Below, in pieces: positions 8,352 through 17,408 of a stretch of DNA of 64,000 bases. Location: NCBI GenBank assembly GCA_016715905.1, contig JADJXI010000003.1, positions 496,001 through 560,000 of the forward strand, written 5' to 3'. The notes beneath the pieces are model-generated. The model was not told the DNA's origin. It saw only the letters and a list, made by a program, of their open reading frames with translations, and made no database searches. Source of the stretch: Sphingobacteriaceae bacterium (GTDB lineage Bacteria > Bacteroidota > Bacteroidia > B-17B0 > Aurantibacillaceae). Position 1 is the stretch's first letter, and every line of letters begins with the position of its first letter. Made by a program: the position numbers and the translations under genes.

Positions 8352-8359
8352 TATTTTTG
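8352..8359 (+). promoter_or_regulatory. Candidate -7 box TATTTTTG
   Basis: It matches the Bacteroidota TAnnTTTG consensus and lies 25 bases before the ATG at 8384. A second near-match (TATCTTTA) lies at 8362-8369. No convincing -33 element was seen. Confidence 0.4.
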
Positions 8360-8383
8360 CTTATCTTTACGTAATTGGGCACA

Positions 8384-10792
8384 ATGAAGAAACTAATTTC
8401 TTTCATTCTTATTTTAGTTTCTGTGGCTGTAAAAGGGCAAACAGATTCTTCGGCATTGGATAAATTAACGCCAGAAGAACTTTTGCAGTATTATATTAAT
8501 GAACCCGAACCTCCCTCAACCTTCAAAGGACCCGAAAAAGTAGGCGATTCTCTTTTCGAAAATTTAAATACACAAGTTGTACCAACTGAAACTGTACATG
8601 CCAATGCATTATTTAGAGAAGGGCAGGAACAGAATGAAAGAAATGCTTTTTTATTAGATTCAGTTAACCGTGCTGATTTTAAAATGAAACCTAAAATCGG
8701 ACTCGGATTTGGTCGCTTGGCTTTTTATGGAGATTTATACGATAAAAGATTTCAATCGCCCCTTACGGCACGGATGGCTTATGATTTAAACGTATCGCAA
8801 CGTTTAACCAGATATTTGCAATTGAATTTTAATGTGATGTTCGGAAAGTTAGGCGCAAATGAATATAAAAATAATCGACAAGAAAATTTTCAATCCGAAA
8901 TAAGATCAGGTGGAGTTAATTTATTGTATGATTTCGGGAATTTTATGCCCGACAGATATAAGCTAAGACCATTTATTAGTTTAGGAGTGATTGGATTTGA
9001 ATTTTTAAGCAAAACCGACTTAATGGATAAAGATGGAAATACTTATCATTATTGGAGTGACGGAAGCATAAAAAATATGGCGGAAAATGCTCCCGGTGCT
9101 CAGTTTGCCAAAGATATATATAGGGATTATACATACGAAACAGATGTAAGAGAACGGAATATTGATGGATTTGGACAATATCGCGAATCGGCTTTTGCTT
9201 TTCCGATTAGTGCCGGATTTATTGCTAAGGTAACCGACAGAGTGGATATGAAAGTGAATTTCTCCTTGTATATAAGTACAACAGATTATATTGATGGTGT
9301 AACCAATAACAGCGTGGGCGAGAGAAGTGGGAATAAGCAAAAGGATAATTTTACATACACCTCATTTGGATTACAGTATGATTTAATTGCAAAAACAAAA
9401 GAGAAAAAGAAATTAGCTAAAGACACGCTGAATTCGGCATTCTGGTTAGCCATGGATAATGAAGACCGTGATAAAGATGGCGTAACTGATTTAAAAGATG
9501 ATTGTCAAGGTACACCGGAAGGCGTGAAAGTAGATGATAAAGGTTGTCCGTTGGATGATGATAAAGATGGTATACCGAATTTCAGAGATGATGAATTAGC
9601 AACTGCATTAGGAGTTCCGGTAAATGAAAAAGGGGTAGGGCAAACCGATGATTACTGGCAGGCCTGGTATAATGATTATATGAATGATAGCTTAGGGGCT
9701 GATGTTGAGGTAGAATATGTGGGTAATGTTTTAGCCTTAGATCAGAAAAAGAATTTACTCGATTTGAAAAAAGATTTGTACACGGTTGAGTTGGCCCGTT
9801 ATGAAGGAACAATACCAAGTGATGAAATGGCCATGTTATTGAGCATTGGCGATATTAAATCGATTACATTAGATAATGGAACTACTGTTGTTTACACCGC
9901 CGGTGAATACAAAAAAATAAAAACCGCTATAAAACGCAGAGATGAATTTAAAAATGAAGGATTAAAAGATGCGGGCATTTCAAAAATAAAAGGTAAAAAA
10001 ATTACTCGTTTAACAGAGGAAGAAATAGAAGCCATTCTCAATAAACAAAATGCTAATGAATTAAAGGCAAACGGCGAAAATACTTTAGCAATAAATTCCG
10101 GAACAGGATCAGTAGAAAACGGCACAGTTGTTGCCAATACAAACACTGCTACAGCCGGCACAAACACTTTAACTGAAGTTGACCCGAATGATGAGGTGTA
10201 TAACCGGTCTGATATTATTTACCGCGTGCAATTGGGAGCATTTAGACAAAGAATTTCCACTTCGGTATTCAACACAAATGCCGGTGTGTTAGAATTGAAA
10301 ACAAGTGATAACACTTATCGTTATGTTACTAAAGGTTATAAAACCATACAAGAAGCCGCAGCTGTTCGCGCTGATTTAGTAATTCAAGGGTATAGCGATG
10401 CCTTTGTAACTGCATACCAAGATGGTAAACGTATTCCGATGAATAAAACAAAAGCTACTGTTGAAAAATCATATAAGGAAGATATGAACGAAGAAAAAAT
10501 GTTTAGCTCGGTAGATAAAAAATTAGTGGTGTTTAGAATACAATTGGGGACTCCTAAAAAAGCGTTCGCTGAAAAATCCATGGATGAACGCGTAAAAGAC
10601 ATTACCGGAATACAAAAGCAAACCACCAATACCGGAACTATTCGTTATGTGGTAGGAGAGTATAATGGCATGGACTCAGCAGAAAAATCCAGAAAAGATT
10701 TAGAATCCAAAGGTTTTGCCGATGCTTTTATTATTGCAACATTTAAAGGTAACATCATTTCTATTCAGGAAGCGATGGAGTTGTTGAAGTAA
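8384..10792 (+). CDS. Outer-membrane-type protein with thrombospondin type 3 repeats and two SPOR domains
   Basis: 802 aa with signal peptide MKKLISFILILVSVAVKG. Residues 95-345 look like an outer-membrane beta-barrel (alternating aromatic strands, LGFGRLAFYGDLYDKRF). A calcium-binding thrombospondin type 3 repeat region follows (DRDKDGVTDLKDDC, DDDKDGIPNFRDDE, about 365-410). The C-terminal part has two SPOR-like domains (YRVQLGAFRQ near 620 and VFRIQLGTPKK near 715), each ending in an FVTAY/FIIAT strand. The layout resembles OmpA-type proteins with the OmpA peptidoglycan domain replaced by SPOR domains. The ATG at 8384 is preferred over a TTG nine bases upstream. Probable role: linking the outer membrane to peptidoglycan. 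Confidence 0.75.
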   Translation: MKKLISFILILVSVAVKGQTDSSALDKLTPEELLQYYINEPEPPSTFKGPEKVGDSLFENLNTQVVPTETVHANALFREGQEQNERNAFLLDSVNRADFKMKPKIGLGFGRLAFYGDLYDKRFQSPLTARMAYDLNVSQRLTRYLQLNFNVMFGKLGANEYKNNRQENFQSEIRSGGVNLLYDFGNFMPDRYKLRPFISLGVIGFEFLSKTDLMDKDGNTYHYWSDGSIKNMAENAPGAQFAKDIYRDYTYETDVRERNIDGFGQYRESAFAFPISAGFIAKVTDRVDMKVNFSLYISTTDYIDGVTNNSVGERSGNKQKDNFTYTSFGLQYDLIAKTKEKKKLAKDTLNSAFWLAMDNEDRDKDGVTDLKDDCQGTPEGVKVDDKGCPLDDDKDGIPNFRDDELATALGVPVNEKGVGQTDDYWQAWYNDYMNDSLGADVEVEYVGNVLALDQKKNLLDLKKDLYTVELARYEGTIPSDEMAMLLSIGDIKSITLDNGTTVVYTAGEYKKIKTAIKRRDEFKNEGLKDAGISKIKGKKITRLTEEEIEAILNKQNANELKANGENTLAINSGTGSVENGTVVANTNTATAGTNTLTEVDPNDEVYNRSDIIYRVQLGAFRQRISTSVFNTNAGVLELKTSDNTYRYVTKGYKTIQEAAAVRADLVIQGYSDAFVTAYQDGKRIPMNKTKATVEKSYKEDMNEEKMFSSVDKKLVVFRIQLGTPKKAFAEKSMDERVKDITGIQKQTTNTGTIRYVVGEYNGMDSAEKSRKDLESKGFADAFIIATFKGNIISIQEAMELLK

Positions 10793-10942
10793 GAATTGTA
10801 TCTGCAACTCAGTTGTATTTCATTGATTTAACTAAGTAAGTTTCAAATCAAGTTATGATTATTAAGTTTCAATAACATTTGAATCGTGATATTGTATTTA
10901 TAAAGAATATTTGAAACTAAAATAAAACAGATTAGCATATAT

Positions 10943-11000
10943 TAAAAAACGAGTAAGGGAAAAATCCTGTGTTAATACAAGATTAATTCCCTCACTCGTT
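10943..11000 (-). terminator. Probable terminator of the padR-pspC operon
   Basis: TTCCCTCACTCGTT (10987-11000) pairs with AACGAGTAAGGGAA (10948-10961) with one mismatch over 14 bp. Read on the minus strand, the second arm is followed directly by a run of T. The loop is long (25 bases). It lies 41 bases after the minus-strand gene that ends at 11042. Confidence 0.6.
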
Positions 11001-11041
11001 GATGCTTTCTAACATGAAAAAAAAGCAATTTTATTTTGGTG

Positions 11042-12898
11042 TTATTTTCCCTTTTTAGGTTTTTTATTTTCAATATGAATATTGCCATTGTTAATGTTTA
11101 CGTTGGCATCTTCTGATTTAATATTAATGCCGTTCTCATCAATCTTCACATTGGCATTTTTTACATCCACCTTCACGTTTCCGTTTTTGTGATCTACTTC
11201 TACACTTTCATCATTATCGTCATCGTCGTCATCATTTTTCCTGGATGATTTTTCTTTTTCCAATCCATCACAATCTATACAAGCTAATCCATCTTTGGTC
11301 ATGATCCATCTTCTGCCCACCATTTCTCTGTCGTATGTATTTGAAAGATTCTCTACGTCATATATAAATGAGGCCAAAGAATTATCTAAATAAATTACTT
11401 TATTACGAGGAACTTTTAGAGTAATTTTTACTTGTTGTACTCTAAATTTTTCATTGGGGTTTACAGTAAACAACTCATCAAATACCAGCAAACTATCTTG
11501 TTGTTCAAAATTGTATTTTATGGCTTTGGCATTATCTGCCGCAATTTCGCGTGTTTCACCTCTCGATTTTTTAACCACAATCATTTCAAACTGATCGCCC
11601 GAGGCAGGCACGATATTTAATTCGGCATGACCAACAATTTGATTTCCGTTTTGATTTTTCCCAATATAATATGAATTATCACTATTGGCAATTACCACAT
11701 GTCTTTTATTAAAATATCTTTTTCTTTTTTCTGACTCTTCAGTTATTTGTAAATCTGAACGCAATTTTTGATTGTCGTTTAAGGTTAAATACAGGGTATC
11801 TTTTTGAACAAGGGAATATTGGTCTTTTATTTTTCCATCAGAAGAGAATTCTTTTCCGGTGGTTACGCCAATATATATTACAATGAAAAGTCCGATTAAC
11901 CATACCACACCCATGCCTAAATTTAACCATCTGTTTTTGTAGCGGATTTTTAGCAATAATTTAATTCCTCCATATATAATTCCTAAAATCGGAATAGCAA
12001 ATAATAGAATCACGCCTATTTTTCCGAGTGTATAGTGACTTCTTTCCAGGAAAATTAAATTAATCCAATCATTAAATTCGGTATTAGATCCCGCAATTGA
12101 GAATCCGAAAATGCTGGTTAATAAAGAGAACATGAAAATTAATCCAAAAATAACAAGCACCAAACCAACCAAGCGGGCAAATACTCTGCCGAAAAGAAAC
12201 ATAAACTCTTTAATAAAATCGCCCAATTTGTCAAAGAAGTTACGATTGTTGTTTTTGAATGAAGAACCGGAATCCTTCAAATCATTACCGTATTTTTCCA
12301 TTCGTTTTTTTAGCTGTTCGGCTTCTTCCTTTACGGTTTTACTGATATTATTAATATCAATTTTTTCGCCACGCATGGCTAATTTATCGGCAGTAGTTTT
12401 AGCCTCCGGAATTACAATCCATAATATTATGTAAACCCATAAACTAACGCCGCCAAAAAATATTAACAAGAACATGGCTAAACGTATCCAAATCAAATCC
12501 ACATCAAAGTAAGCCGCAATACCTGAACAAACACCACCGATGGCTTTGTTATCCGGATCTCTGAACATTCTCTTTTTAGTTTGTTCAAAAGATTGATTAG
12601 CTTCTTCTTGATTCTCGGATTCAGAATTAGGATTTTCATCAATAAATTCTTCGGGTTTTCCCATTACCTCAATAACGGAATCTACATCCTGCATTAAAAC
12701 AACTTGTTTGGTTGCATTTGTTTTTCCCTGTAACATTTCGGCAATACGGGCTTCAATGTCGCCCATAATTTCATTACCTCCGTCGGTTTTGCTAAAGTAT
12801 CCTTTAATGGTACTTAAATATTTGCTCAATTTTTCAAACGCATCCTCTTCGATATGAAAAATTATTCCGCTGATGTTAATGGTTACTGTTTTATTCAT
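11042..12898 (-). CDS. PspC-domain membrane protein
   Basis: A 618-aa protein: an N-terminal cytosolic domain (1-110) with an EIMGDIEARIAEML segment, then a PspC domain (KRMFRDPDNKAIGGVCSGIAAYF, about 110-170) with one helix pair, two to three more membrane segments (about 235-345), and a large C-terminal domain rich in beta strands ending in an Asp-rich stretch and a KVDVKNANVKID-type repeat. PspC proteins sense envelope stress. The C-terminal repeat alternates VNI/VKI strands and resembles adhesin-like beta-helix tails. It is downstream of padR, a frequent pairing in Bacteroidota, so PadR probably controls it. Confidence 0.85.
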   Translation of the reverse strand: MNKTVTINISGIIFHIEEDAFEKLSKYLSTIKGYFSKTDGGNEIMGDIEARIAEMLQGKTNATKQVVLMQDVDSVIEVMGKPEEFIDENPNSESENQEEANQSFEQTKKRMFRDPDNKAIGGVCSGIAAYFDVDLIWIRLAMFLLIFFGGVSLWVYIILWIVIPEAKTTADKLAMRGEKIDINNISKTVKEEAEQLKKRMEKYGNDLKDSGSSFKNNNRNFFDKLGDFIKEFMFLFGRVFARLVGLVLVIFGLIFMFSLLTSIFGFSIAGSNTEFNDWINLIFLERSHYTLGKIGVILLFAIPILGIIYGGIKLLLKIRYKNRWLNLGMGVVWLIGLFIVIYIGVTTGKEFSSDGKIKDQYSLVQKDTLYLTLNDNQKLRSDLQITEESEKRKRYFNKRHVVIANSDNSYYIGKNQNGNQIVGHAELNIVPASGDQFEMIVVKKSRGETREIAADNAKAIKYNFEQQDSLLVFDELFTVNPNEKFRVQQVKITLKVPRNKVIYLDNSLASFIYDVENLSNTYDREMVGRRWIMTKDGLACIDCDGLEKEKSSRKNDDDDDDNDESVEVDHKNGNVKVDVKNANVKIDENGINIKSEDANVNINNGNIHIENKKPKKGK

Positions 12899-12920
12899 TT
12901 TATTTTTATTTAATATTTTT

Positions 12921-12937
12921 ACTTACTTACTTACTTA
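12921..12937. repeat. Tetranucleotide microsatellite (ACTT)n
   Basis: Four and a quarter copies of ACTT (TAAG on the coding strand) fill the 36-base gap between the padR stop codon and the pspC start, and the stop codon lies in the first unit. A change in copy number would alter spacing in front of pspC without changing either protein. Confidence 0.8.
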
Positions 12938-13264
12938 TTTATTAATTGTTTTTTCTACGGCGTGTACCAGTTCGTTCCAGCTTACCTGCAACTCTTTTAA
13001 GTATTGTTCGCCAATTTCGGTTAGTTTATAATATTTACGAGGTGGCCCGCTATTACTTTCTTCCCAACGGTACGCCAGTAGGCCGGTGTTTTTTAATCGG
13101 GTTAATAAAGGATAAAGTGTGCCCTCCACAATTACAAGCTTGGTATCCTTTAATCGCTCAATAATTTCTGTGGGATAAGCATCACCTTTAGAAAGTATGG
13201 AGAGTATACAAAGCTCCAATACGCCTTTCCTCATTTGTGCTTTTGTGTTTTCTGAGTTAATCAT
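12935..13264 (-). CDS. PadR family transcriptional regulator
   Basis: A 109-aa winged-helix protein with the PadR signature: MRKGVLELCILSILSKGDAYPTEII, then VEGTLYPLLTRLKNTGLLAYRWEES and PPRKYYKLTEIGEQYL. PadR proteins are dimeric repressors, often autoregulated and linked to envelope stress or transport genes. The C-terminal dimerisation helix is short, as in the small (PadR-s1) group. It is the first gene of a two-gene unit with pspC and has its own promoter-like box and repeated motif upstream. Confidence 0.92.
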   Translation of the reverse strand: MINSENTKAQMRKGVLELCILSILSKGDAYPTEIIERLKDTKLVIVEGTLYPLLTRLKNTGLLAYRWEESNSGPPRKYYKLTEIGEQYLKELQVSWNELVHAVEKTINK

Positions 13265-13323
13265 TTGAATTTTTTGTTTTTATGTTATTAATTTAATAAT
13301 TGCTATTAGGTTATGTTTACTAG

Positions 13324-13369
13324 TATGTGATACAAATATAAGGCTATAAAAAGGTACTATGCAACACAA
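13324..13369. promoter_or_regulatory. Paired direct-repeat candidate operators upstream of padR
   Basis: TATGTGATACAA (13324-13335) and TATGCAACACAA (13358-13369) match at 10 of 12 positions and start 34 bases apart, about three helical turns. The first overlaps the -7 box of padR. The arrangement suits autoregulation by PadR, but the link is inferred. Confidence 0.4.
13333..13340 (-). promoter_or_regulatory. Candidate -7 box TATATTTG for padR-pspC
   Basis: On the minus strand it fits TAnnTTTG exactly and lies about 70 bases before the padR ATG. A TTG occurs 21 bases further upstream, compatible with a -33 element. Confidence 0.55.
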
Positions 13370-13400
13370 GGTACTAAAAAATATGTGAAAATTTTGTAAA

Positions 13401-13457
13401 GTATTGAATATCAATACATAAAATTTATCCTAAAGGATAAAAAAAAACTTATCTTTG
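13401..13457 (+). promoter_or_regulatory. terC promoter region with operator-like inverted repeat
   Basis: TATCTTTG at 13450-13457 fits TAnnTTTG and lies 17 bases before the terC ATG. Upstream, GTATTGA (13401-13407) and TCAATAC (13411-13417) form a perfect 7-bp inverted repeat with a 3-base spacer, resembling a repressor site. A further ATCC/GGAT repeat lies at 13427-13438. Confidence 0.45.
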
Positions 13458-13474
13458 CATAAACTTCCATTAAA

Positions 13475-14263
13475 ATGTACGATTGGTCGGCCGATTTTAC
13501 GGCTCTCTGCACAGTTCAAGGTATAATTACATTATTTACTTTATCAATTCTTGAAATAATATTGGGTATAGATAATATTATTTTTATTTCCATTGCTGTA
13601 AATAAATTACCACACGCTATGCAAGCAAAAGCAAGAACCTTTGGATTATTGGTGGCTTTGCTTGTGCGCTCAGTTCTTCTATTTTTTGTGGGATGGATTG
13701 CCGGCTTACGAGATGCTTTGTTTCACATAGGACCGTACGGTGTAAGCGGAAAAGGATTGATACTGGCCGGCGGAGGAATATTTTTATTGATTAAAACCTG
13801 GAAGGAAATACAGGAAAAAATTAATACCGATCATGATGAAATAGAATCGCATAAAGGACCAAAGCACACCGTTATGGCCGTAATTTTGCAAATAGTTGTA
13901 ATCGATTTTATTTTCAGTTTTGATAGTATTTTAGCTGCAGTGGGTGTAAGTGGGGTAGTGTTAATAATGATAGGAGGAGTGGTAATAAGTATGTTATTGA
14001 TGATATTATTTAGTGGGGTGGTTGCTGATTTTATAAATAAAAATCAAGGAATAAAAATGATTGCTTTGGCATTTTTGTTAGTGATAGGAGGTATATTATT
14101 GGCAGAAGGATTAATTGATTCGTATAATTTTTCAGTGCCGCATGATAAACATATAGAGTTGAACAAAAACTACGCTTATATAGCTTTAGCTTTCGCCTTG
14201 CTGATTGAGATGTTTAACATGAAAGAGAAGCGGATTAAGCGGAAGAAGGATCTAAATTTGTAA
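13475..14263 (+). CDS. TerC family integral membrane protein
   Basis: 262 aa with about seven transmembrane helices. It carries the two TerC acidic signatures, LEIILGIDNIIFISI (near residue 25) and DFIFSFDSILAAVGV (near 145), which hold membrane Asp residues thought to bind metal. TerC/Alx/YkoY proteins are linked to manganese export and metalation of secreted enzymes. It stands alone with its own promoter-like box. Its last 29 bases overlap the 3' end of the convergent polysaccharide gene. Confidence 0.9.
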   Translation: MYDWSADFTALCTVQGIITLFTLSILEIILGIDNIIFISIAVNKLPHAMQAKARTFGLLVALLVRSVLLFFVGWIAGLRDALFHIGPYGVSGKGLILAGGGIFLLIKTWKEIQEKINTDHDEIESHKGPKHTVMAVILQIVVIDFIFSFDSILAAVGVSGVVLIMIGGVVISMLLMILFSGVVADFINKNQGIKMIALAFLLVIGGILLAEGLIDSYNFSVPHDKHIELNKNYAYIALAFALLIEMFNMKEKRIKRKKDLNL

Positions 14264-15569
14264 CTAAGCTTTCTTGACCTTCAGCGTCAAGTTCTTCCAG
14301 GTATTTTTGGTGATTGGTGTAATTATAATAATACATAATTACGAAAAGAGGGAAGCCATTTAAAAAATAATGTCCTTGCCGGAAAAGATTTAATAAAATC
14401 ATAATGAGTAATGAGTTGCTGATGAGCCAGTGAATACTTTCATTGTCGGGGTTGCGCTTCACATAACATTTAAATACAATAATTAAAAAAACGGTAACTC
14501 CAAAAATTCCGGTTTCGGAGATCAAACGTAATAACATGGAATTAGCATCGGCAGAATTTTGATCAAATCCTCTTACCTTAATGTCTTTGGCAATAGAATA
14601 TTGTTCGTAGGCAATTGGATGTGAGCCTAACCCTGTGCCAAAAACAAAATTAGTTTTAAAATTTTCGGTGGCAACATGATAGTTGTTGTATAAGATAAAA
14701 GAAGACCCGTGTGTTTTTCCTAGCACAAATTTACCATCATTAAATAAATCATATAAGCTTTCAAAACGATTTCTAAAATCGGGTAAATTTTCGTACATCA
14801 CATTAAAGATGAGAATACCAACAGGAATAAAAATAAAAATATAGCGTACAAAACCGTAACTGATGGCCAGAAATAAAACTGTTAATAAAATTCCTGCTTG
14901 CCCTAATCCCGAAAAAGAAAGTAAATAGGCTAGAATAATTACCACACTTTGAAATTTACTTAAGTAAAAATTCTTTTTGCGAATTAAATTATGTAAGGAT
15001 ACAAAGAAGGCTGCAGAAAGAACAGCTGCCAAGTAAGTTGGTTCACCAAAAATGGAATTGATGCGAATTCCGAAATTCCCACCGGTAGCTATACCCCATT
15101 TATTAAACAGCCAACGGTAATTATAACCCGGTTCGAATTTTAAAATATAGGAAACAAATTGAAAAACACCGATTAATGCCGCAATATAACATCCTTTCAA
15201 ATACCATTTAAATAATTGTTCAATATCAAATTTAAACTCTTCAACCACGCAGTGATAAAATACGTAAGAGATAAACATTCCGGCAAATACTTTAAAAAAT
15301 AGTGCCGCGGTGTTATTATCCAACAAAATATTATATAAACCGGATATGAATAAAACAGTAAATATTAAAAGTATTTGTCGATTAATTCCATATTTTCCCA
15401 GATAGCTGGGTAGCAGAATAATGAAAATAAAGTAGCCTAAGTAAAACTCAAAGGGTTGTTGGATTAATACAATGGAGTTGATGAAAACAGAAATGAATAT
15501 AAATATCACGATCCACATACTATGAGTATATTTACCAGAATCGGTAATTATTTCATTTTTCAACTGCAT
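14235..15569 (-). CDS. Wzy/WaaL-like O-antigen polymerase or ligase
   Basis: 444 aa with about ten to twelve membrane helices and one large periplasmic loop (about residues 280-345) with NYHVATENFKTNFVFGTGLGSH, the layout of the Wzy_C/O-antigen ligase family. Such proteins join lipid-linked oligosaccharides or transfer them to an acceptor; the sequence does not tell which. It is the last gene of the polysaccharide operon. Its 3' end overlaps the 3' end of terC by 29 bases on the opposite strand. Confidence 0.75.
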   Translation of the reverse strand: MQLKNEIITDSGKYTHSMWIVIFIFISVFINSIVLIQQPFEFYLGYFIFIILLPSYLGKYGINRQILLIFTVLFISGLYNILLDNNTAALFFKVFAGMFISYVFYHCVVEEFKFDIEQLFKWYLKGCYIAALIGVFQFVSYILKFEPGYNYRWLFNKWGIATGGNFGIRINSIFGEPTYLAAVLSAAFFVSLHNLIRKKNFYLSKFQSVVIILAYLLSFSGLGQAGILLTVLFLAISYGFVRYIFIFIPVGILIFNVMYENLPDFRNRFESLYDLFNDGKFVLGKTHGSSFILYNNYHVATENFKTNFVFGTGLGSHPIAYEQYSIAKDIKVRGFDQNSADANSMLLRLISETGIFGVTVFLIIVFKCYVKRNPDNESIHWLISNSLLIMILLNLFRQGHYFLNGFPLFVIMYYYNYTNHQKYLEELDAEGQESLVTNLDPSSA

Positions 15570-15639
15570 TAATTGGTACTAGTAATTTTTATACAATTAA
15601 ATGCCCGTTTATAGATTGATAATTTCATTTTATTTTTAT

Positions 15640-16677
15640 TCAAGCTTGAGGAACAATCAATTTATTTTCAAGCAATGGTTTTAATTCCGATAGTAGATAA
15701 TAGAGTATTAAAGGTGCTAAAAGATAAAAATAGCGACCATTATTATTCCCAAAAGTGGCGGCAAAACTCAAAAGCGTTATTTGCAGTAAAGCTATAAGCG
15801 AAACATAAAGGTGATGTTTAAGAATTGTTTGTTTGAAATAATACTTATAAGCTAATATGAAAAGGTAAATAAAAAATAAATTCATAGTCATCAAACTTTG
15901 ACGAATCATAGGTATTATTTCTATATGATTATCGAGTAAACTTGAAAATAAAAAAGTGGGAGAGGTTTGATGACTCCAGTGGTGTGTATGAAATATTGTT
16001 TTTCTTAGAACATAATATAGGATAAAACAAGATATATTGATTAACAATACAAAAAGGTAATATTTTTCGCGTTTATACTTGATAAAATCCATAAATGCAA
16101 TAACCATAAAAGCCAAAAAATAATATTCACGTTGGAAAATCAAAAGTATAAATAGCGGAATTAACCAATAACTTTTTTTGATGTAAAAAAACAAAATCCA
16201 GGTAAAAATCAGAACGGACAAGGCGTCAGGTCCGGGCATCATCAAATAAAAGAGCGACCCAAATCCTAATGTATATAGTGTGCCGGCAATAAAGGATAGT
16301 ACTTGGCCAAATCCTAGTTTAACAAAAATGATAAATAGCGAAAAAGCTGTAAGTGTAATGCAAGCAAAATTGAAAAGAATATTATTGAAAAAGAAAGATT
16401 TATCTACTAACGGGAAAGCATCTATGGCGCATTCAGTATGATAATGTAAGCCGAGGCTTTGCATGCAGTGAATAATCGAAGCACTAATCAAACGCATATT
16501 AAAAGGAGATGGTACTTCATCAGACGTAAGATCAAAATACATTTTTAAATACCATTTCGCATCATCATATCCTTTTAAAAGTATTCCGAATTTATAAACG
16601 AAGTAAAAAATAGGAAATACCAAAAGTGCGTAGATGATAAGCACATGAATTTTTTTTCTTAGGAGTAATTGAATCAT
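15640..16677 (-). CDS. Polytopic membrane protein, GT-C-like glycosyltransferase candidate
   Basis: 345 aa with about nine hydrophobic helices. The first periplasmic loop contains GYDDAKWYLKMYF and RLISASIIHCMQ, with a D-D pair in the place where GT-C enzymes bind lipid-linked sugar; that assignment is tentative. It belongs to a three-gene group with the methyltransferase at 16680 and the GtrB-like transferase at 17398, and a similar group occurs at 24798-28049. Likely role: periplasmic transfer of a polyprenyl-phosphate sugar onto the glycan. No family was firmly recognised. Confidence 0.55.
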   Translation of the reverse strand: MIQLLLRKKIHVLIIYALLVFPIFYFVYKFGILLKGYDDAKWYLKMYFDLTSDEVPSPFNMRLISASIIHCMQSLGLHYHTECAIDAFPLVDKSFFFNNILFNFACITLTAFSLFIIFVKLGFGQVLSFIAGTLYTLGFGSLFYLMMPGPDALSVLIFTWILFFYIKKSYWLIPLFILLIFQREYYFLAFMVIAFMDFIKYKREKYYLFVLLINISCFILYYVLRKTIFHTHHWSHQTSPTFLFSSLLDNHIEIIPMIRQSLMTMNLFFIYLFILAYKYYFKQTILKHHLYVSLIALLQITLLSFAATFGNNNGRYFYLLAPLILYYLLSELKPLLENKLIVPQA

Positions 16678-16679
16678 GT

Positions 16680-17408
16680 TTATTTATTAATAATTACTCT
16701 GGCGAGTAATGAAGTTCCGTGAATGGGTGCAGGTAAGAGTAAATATTCTATATAAAAAAATAATGCTATTAAACGATGTATGAATTTGGAAAAAGTGCCA
16801 ATAGGAGCCTTGATACTTTCACTTCTTTTTCCTTTTGTATTTAACAGGGCTTTGGCGGGAATGTAAAGTGAATGGAAAAAATAGGAAATAGTTATAGCGC
16901 ATGTTTTGAGTCCGGAGAATTCTGAAATTAAGGTTTTACTGTCATATCTTCTGAAATGACCATTGAAAATGTCATAATTAGAAAAAAGTTCTTGTCTAGC
17001 AGGTACAGTTATAATTATTTGTTTCAACGAAGGAAATTTCTCATTTAGTTTTAGGATGAAACTATTTGGATTTTCTAAATGTTCAATAACATCCAGCAAC
17101 ATAATGGTATCTATAAGATTGCATTTATCAGCTGAAAGTTTAAATACATCTGTTCCGCACATAACATTTTCTTTTACGGAGTTCATTGGTTTAATATCAG
17201 CTAATTCAACTCCACTAATATTATATCCCGAAATACGTAAAAAATTAACTACAACACCCTTCCCACAACCAATTTCAAGAATATTTTTATTTTCGCTTTT
17301 ACTTAAAACATGTTTTAAAATTAAGTTTCTGGCATGTGTCCAATAATGATTTTCTATTCCTTCGGGATAGATTGCATCAAATTGTTCTTTATTGAATTCA
17401 GTTCCCAT
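16680..17408 (-). CDS. Class I SAM-dependent methyltransferase
   Basis: 242 aa. SAM loop LEIGCGKGVVVNFL (about residue 48), acidic strand end SGVELADIK, and motif IV MLLDVIEHLENP. A later GHFRRYDSKTLISEF segment is shared with the methyltransferase at 27315 and typifies enzymes that pair with GtrB-like GT2 proteins. The C-terminal third is hydrophobic and may bind the membrane. The ATG at 17408 overlaps the end of the upstream GT2 gene; a TTG 18 bases upstream is a weaker choice. Probably methylates a sugar or lipid-linked intermediate. Confidence 0.8.
   Translation of the reverse strand: MGTEFNKEQFDAIYPEGIENHYWTHARNLILKHVLSKSENKNILEIGCGKGVVVNFLRISGYNISGVELADIKPMNSVKENVMCGTDVFKLSADKCNLIDTIMLLDVIEHLENPNSFILKLNEKFPSLKQIIITVPARQELFSNYDIFNGHFRRYDSKTLISEFSGLKTCAITISYFFHSLYIPAKALLNTKGKRSESIKAPIGTFSKFIHRLIALFFYIEYLLLPAPIHGTSLLARVIINK

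Noticed and set aside
9020..9340. 106-residue minus-strand frame inside the SPOR/thrombospondin gene
   Set aside because: Opposite to a well-supported gene; no domain recognised.
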